From Alphaproteobacteria bacterium UBA6038 (GTDB lineage Bacteria; Pseudomonadota; Alphaproteobacteria; Micropepsales; Micropepsaceae), in contig DIZC01000043.1 of the NCBI GenBank assembly GCA_002429315.1, forward strand, positions 22,186 to 86,185: DNA of 64,000 nucleotides. Direction: 5' to 3'. The first letter of the stretch is position 1. Each line of letters begins with the position of its first letter. Shown in pieces: positions 62,429-64,000 of this stretch. The notes under the pieces are model-generated. The model was not told the origin of the DNA. It did no database searches and saw only the letters and a program-made list of their open reading frames with translations. The translations under genes were made by a program, and so were the position numbers.

Positions 62429-63811
62429 ATGCATGCGAGCCTTGTGAGAAGCGCAAAAGGCGCCATCCCGCTTCACGCGGTCAAAGCCGATAATCTGAAG
62501 CGCTGGCTGCCGACGCGCCGGGTGCGCGAGGCGGAATGGCTGCAAGCCTCGGATTTCGCGGCCAAACAGTACGAATTGCGGCTGGTGCCGAACGGCAGCG
62601 GCGGACTGGCCAGCGCCGTGCTCGGGCTCGGCGCCGGCGACGACCCGCTGGCCCTGGCGGCGTTCTCGGAATCGCTGCCGCATGGCACCTATGCGCTGCG
62701 CGATGTACCGCCGGAAGTTGGCGGAGCGCGCGGCGCGCTCGGCTGGATTCTCGGCACCTACGCATTCGACCGCTACCGCAAGAGCAAGACGGCACGCGGG
62801 CTGCCGAAGCTCGTGCTGCCGGGCGGCGTCGACGGCGAAGAGGTGACGCGCATCGCCGAAGCCGTGTTTCTCGCCCGCGATCTCGTGAACACGCCGTCCA
62901 ACGACATGGGCCCGGAAGAACTGGCCGCGGCCGCGCGTGAGCTGGCGCGCAACTACGGTGCGAAATTCTCGCAGATCGTGGGCGACGATCTGCTCACGCG
63001 AAAATATCCGCTAATCCACGCCGTCGGCCGCGCCTCGGCGCGCGCGCCGCGGCTGATCGATTTCACTTGGGGCGAGGCACGCGCGCCGAAGGTGAGCCTG
63101 GTCGGCAAAGGCGTCGTATTCGATTCCGGCGGCCTCGATCTGAAAACCTCGGCCGGCATGGTCACCATGAAGAAGGACATGGGCGGCGCCGCCGTCGGCC
63201 TCGCCATCGCGCGCATGGTCATGGGTGCGAGGCTGAGCATGCGATTGCGCGTGCTCATCCCGGCGGTGGAGAATTCCATTTCCGGCTCGGCCTATCGTCC
63301 CGGAGACGTGCTGAAGAGCCGCAAAGGTCTCACCGTCGAAATCGGCAACACCGACGCGGAGGGCCGCCTCGTGCTGGCCGATGCGCTGACCGAAGCCGAC
63401 AGCGAGGCGCCGGAGCTGTTGATCGACATCGCCACGCTCACCGGCGCGGCGCGCGCCGCCACCGGCATGGAACTGCCGCCGTTCTTCACCGACGACGAGC
63501 AGCTCTCCGCCGATCTCATGCACTGCGCCACCGAAGTGCACGATCCGTTGTGGCGGCTGCCGCTGTGGCGCGGCTATGAATCCGCCATCGACAGCCCGAT
63601 TGCCGATCTCAACAACAATCCGGATTACGGGCTCGCCGGCGCCACCACCGCGGCGCTGTTCCTCAACCGCTTCGTGTCGCGCGCCAAATCCTGGGTGCAT
63701 TTCGATATCCCGGCGTGGATCGACCGGCCGCGGCCCGGCCGCCGCAAGGGCGCCGAAGCCAACGCCGCCCGCGCCGTCTACGCGGTGCTGAAGCAGCGAT
63801 ACGGTACCTGA
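62429..63811 (+). CDS. leucyl aminopeptidase family protein (M17)
   Basis: A 460-residue aminopeptidase of the M17 family. The C-terminal catalytic domain (~150-455) has NTPSNDMGPEELAAAA, KGVVFDSGGLDLKTSAGMVT, MKKDMGGAAVGLAIARMVMG (Lys/Asp ligands) and the signature NTDAEGRLVLADALTEAD (the Asp and Glu ligands). Two zinc or manganese ions bind there. It removes N-terminal residues, mostly Leu, from peptides. It stands alone; the region downstream is REP-like. Confidence 0.95.
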   Translation: MHASLVRSAKGAIPLHAVKADNLKRWLPTRRVREAEWLQASDFAAKQYELRLVPNGSGGLASAVLGLGAGDDPLALAAFSESLPHGTYALRDVPPEVGGARGALGWILGTYAFDRYRKSKTARGLPKLVLPGGVDGEEVTRIAEAVFLARDLVNTPSNDMGPEELAAAARELARNYGAKFSQIVGDDLLTRKYPLIHAVGRASARAPRLIDFTWGEARAPKVSLVGKGVVFDSGGLDLKTSAGMVTMKKDMGGAAVGLAIARMVMGARLSMRLRVLIPAVENSISGSAYRPGDVLKSRKGLTVEIGNTDAEGRLVLADALTEADSEAPELLIDIATLTGAARAATGMELPPFFTDDEQLSADLMHCATEVHDPLWRLPLWRGYESAIDSPIADLNNNPDYGLAGATTAALFLNRFVSRAKSWVHFDIPAWIDRPRPGRRKGAEANAARAVYAVLKQRYGT

Positions 63812-63837
63812 GGCTGACAGGGTTGGACCTGCAAAAA

Positions 63838-64000
63838 GTTTCCCCCTCGCCCCCACGAAGTGGGGGAGAGGGGCAGGGGTGAGGGGGACTTCGGAAAAGC
63901 AGACCTCAGAAATCAGAAGTCAGAATGCACTGTATGTGCACCCGTTCTGATTTCTGAATTTTGTTTCTGACATCCCCCTCACCCTCGATCCCTCTCCCCC
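63838..64000. repeat. REP-like region at the right edge
   Basis: The sequence holds CCCCCTCGCCCCCACGAAGTGGGGGAGAGGGG-type inverted arms (from ~63841), a long stem of CAGAAATCAGAA with TTCTGATTTCTG (near 63907-63957), and a further CCCCCTCACC run cut by the window edge. It resembles dispersed palindromic elements rather than genes. No coding frame is supported. Confidence 0.6.

Noticed and set aside
63838..64000. A tRNA or small RNA gene at the right edge
   Set aside because: The inverted arms are long and repetitive, without cloverleaf features; it fits a REP-like element.

Overview
The window is chromosomal DNA of a GC-rich alphaproteobacterium. This is inferred from gene content: a complete alphaproteobacterial-type TAD/Cpa pilus locus, PhaR, a PhaR-to-AcnA style metabolic complement, a ZapE-type ATPase, an HWE/HisKA_2-type histidine kinase, a DUF6894-like protein and short palindromic REP-like elements typical of the class. 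The genus cannot be fixed from sequence alone. Almost the whole window is coding. No rRNA, tRNA, CRISPR array or prophage was recognised.

Layout. 1-5.7 kb: the end of an acyl-CoA ligase (PaaK-like), an alpha/beta hydrolase and a cytochrome P450, convergent with a 2-oxo acid dehydrogenase pair (E2 and a fused alpha-beta E1). 5.9-13.6 kb: envelope and secreted proteins (outer-membrane barrel, MORN-repeat protein, sulfatase, HAF-like repeat protein and small exported proteins). 13.6-17.6 kb: an AraC regulator, membrane proteins and a PHB-depolymerase-like esterase. 17.8-23.7 kb: a stress-flavoured block with an ice-binding-protein (DUF3494) operon, GlsB-type membrane protein, Crp/Fnr regulator, histidine kinase, Hsp20 and rhodanese. 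24-31.9 kb: PhaR, a 3D-domain protein, a GGDEF/EAL protein with a degenerate GGDEF site, DUF1223, aconitase and a DUF4908-like protein. 32-39.3 kb: ammonium transporter, UbiH-type hydroxylase, a small lower-GC island (35.28-36.63 kb), ZapE and aspartate-semialdehyde dehydrogenase. 39.3-47.8 kb: a tryptophan 2,3-dioxygenase / CoA-transferase / GST operon, an OmpA-family protein, TesB thioesterase, a GloVer-repeat protein and an ICMT-like membrane protein. 47.8-60.5 kb: a tandem-PAP2 membrane protein followed by the TAD pilus locus. 60.6-64 kb: TAXI solute-binding protein, GST and M17 aminopeptidase, ending in REP-like sequence.

How the parts work together. The TAD genes (flp, cpaA, cpaB, cpaC, cpaD, cpaE, cpaF, tadB, tadC) form one co-directional unit that should build a Flp-type adhesive pilus. 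An isolated secretin-N-domain protein and a TadD-like TPR lipoprotein lie beside it on the other strand; TadE/F/G pseudopilins are not in the window. A likely shared operator (a 22-bp palindromic sequence at 17649-17670 and again at 21219-21240, with the core palindrome ending exactly 121 nt before the downstream start codon in both cases) may tie the ice-binding operon to the Crp/histidine-kinase intergenic region.

The most unusual parts are that shared palindrome with the ice-binding operon, and the small island at 35.28-36.63 kb. The island is bounded by a perfect 18-bp inverted repeat and carries a decayed ISXO2/IS1595-type transposase remnant, an unknown gene and a membrane-anchored nucleotidyltransferase-fold protein.
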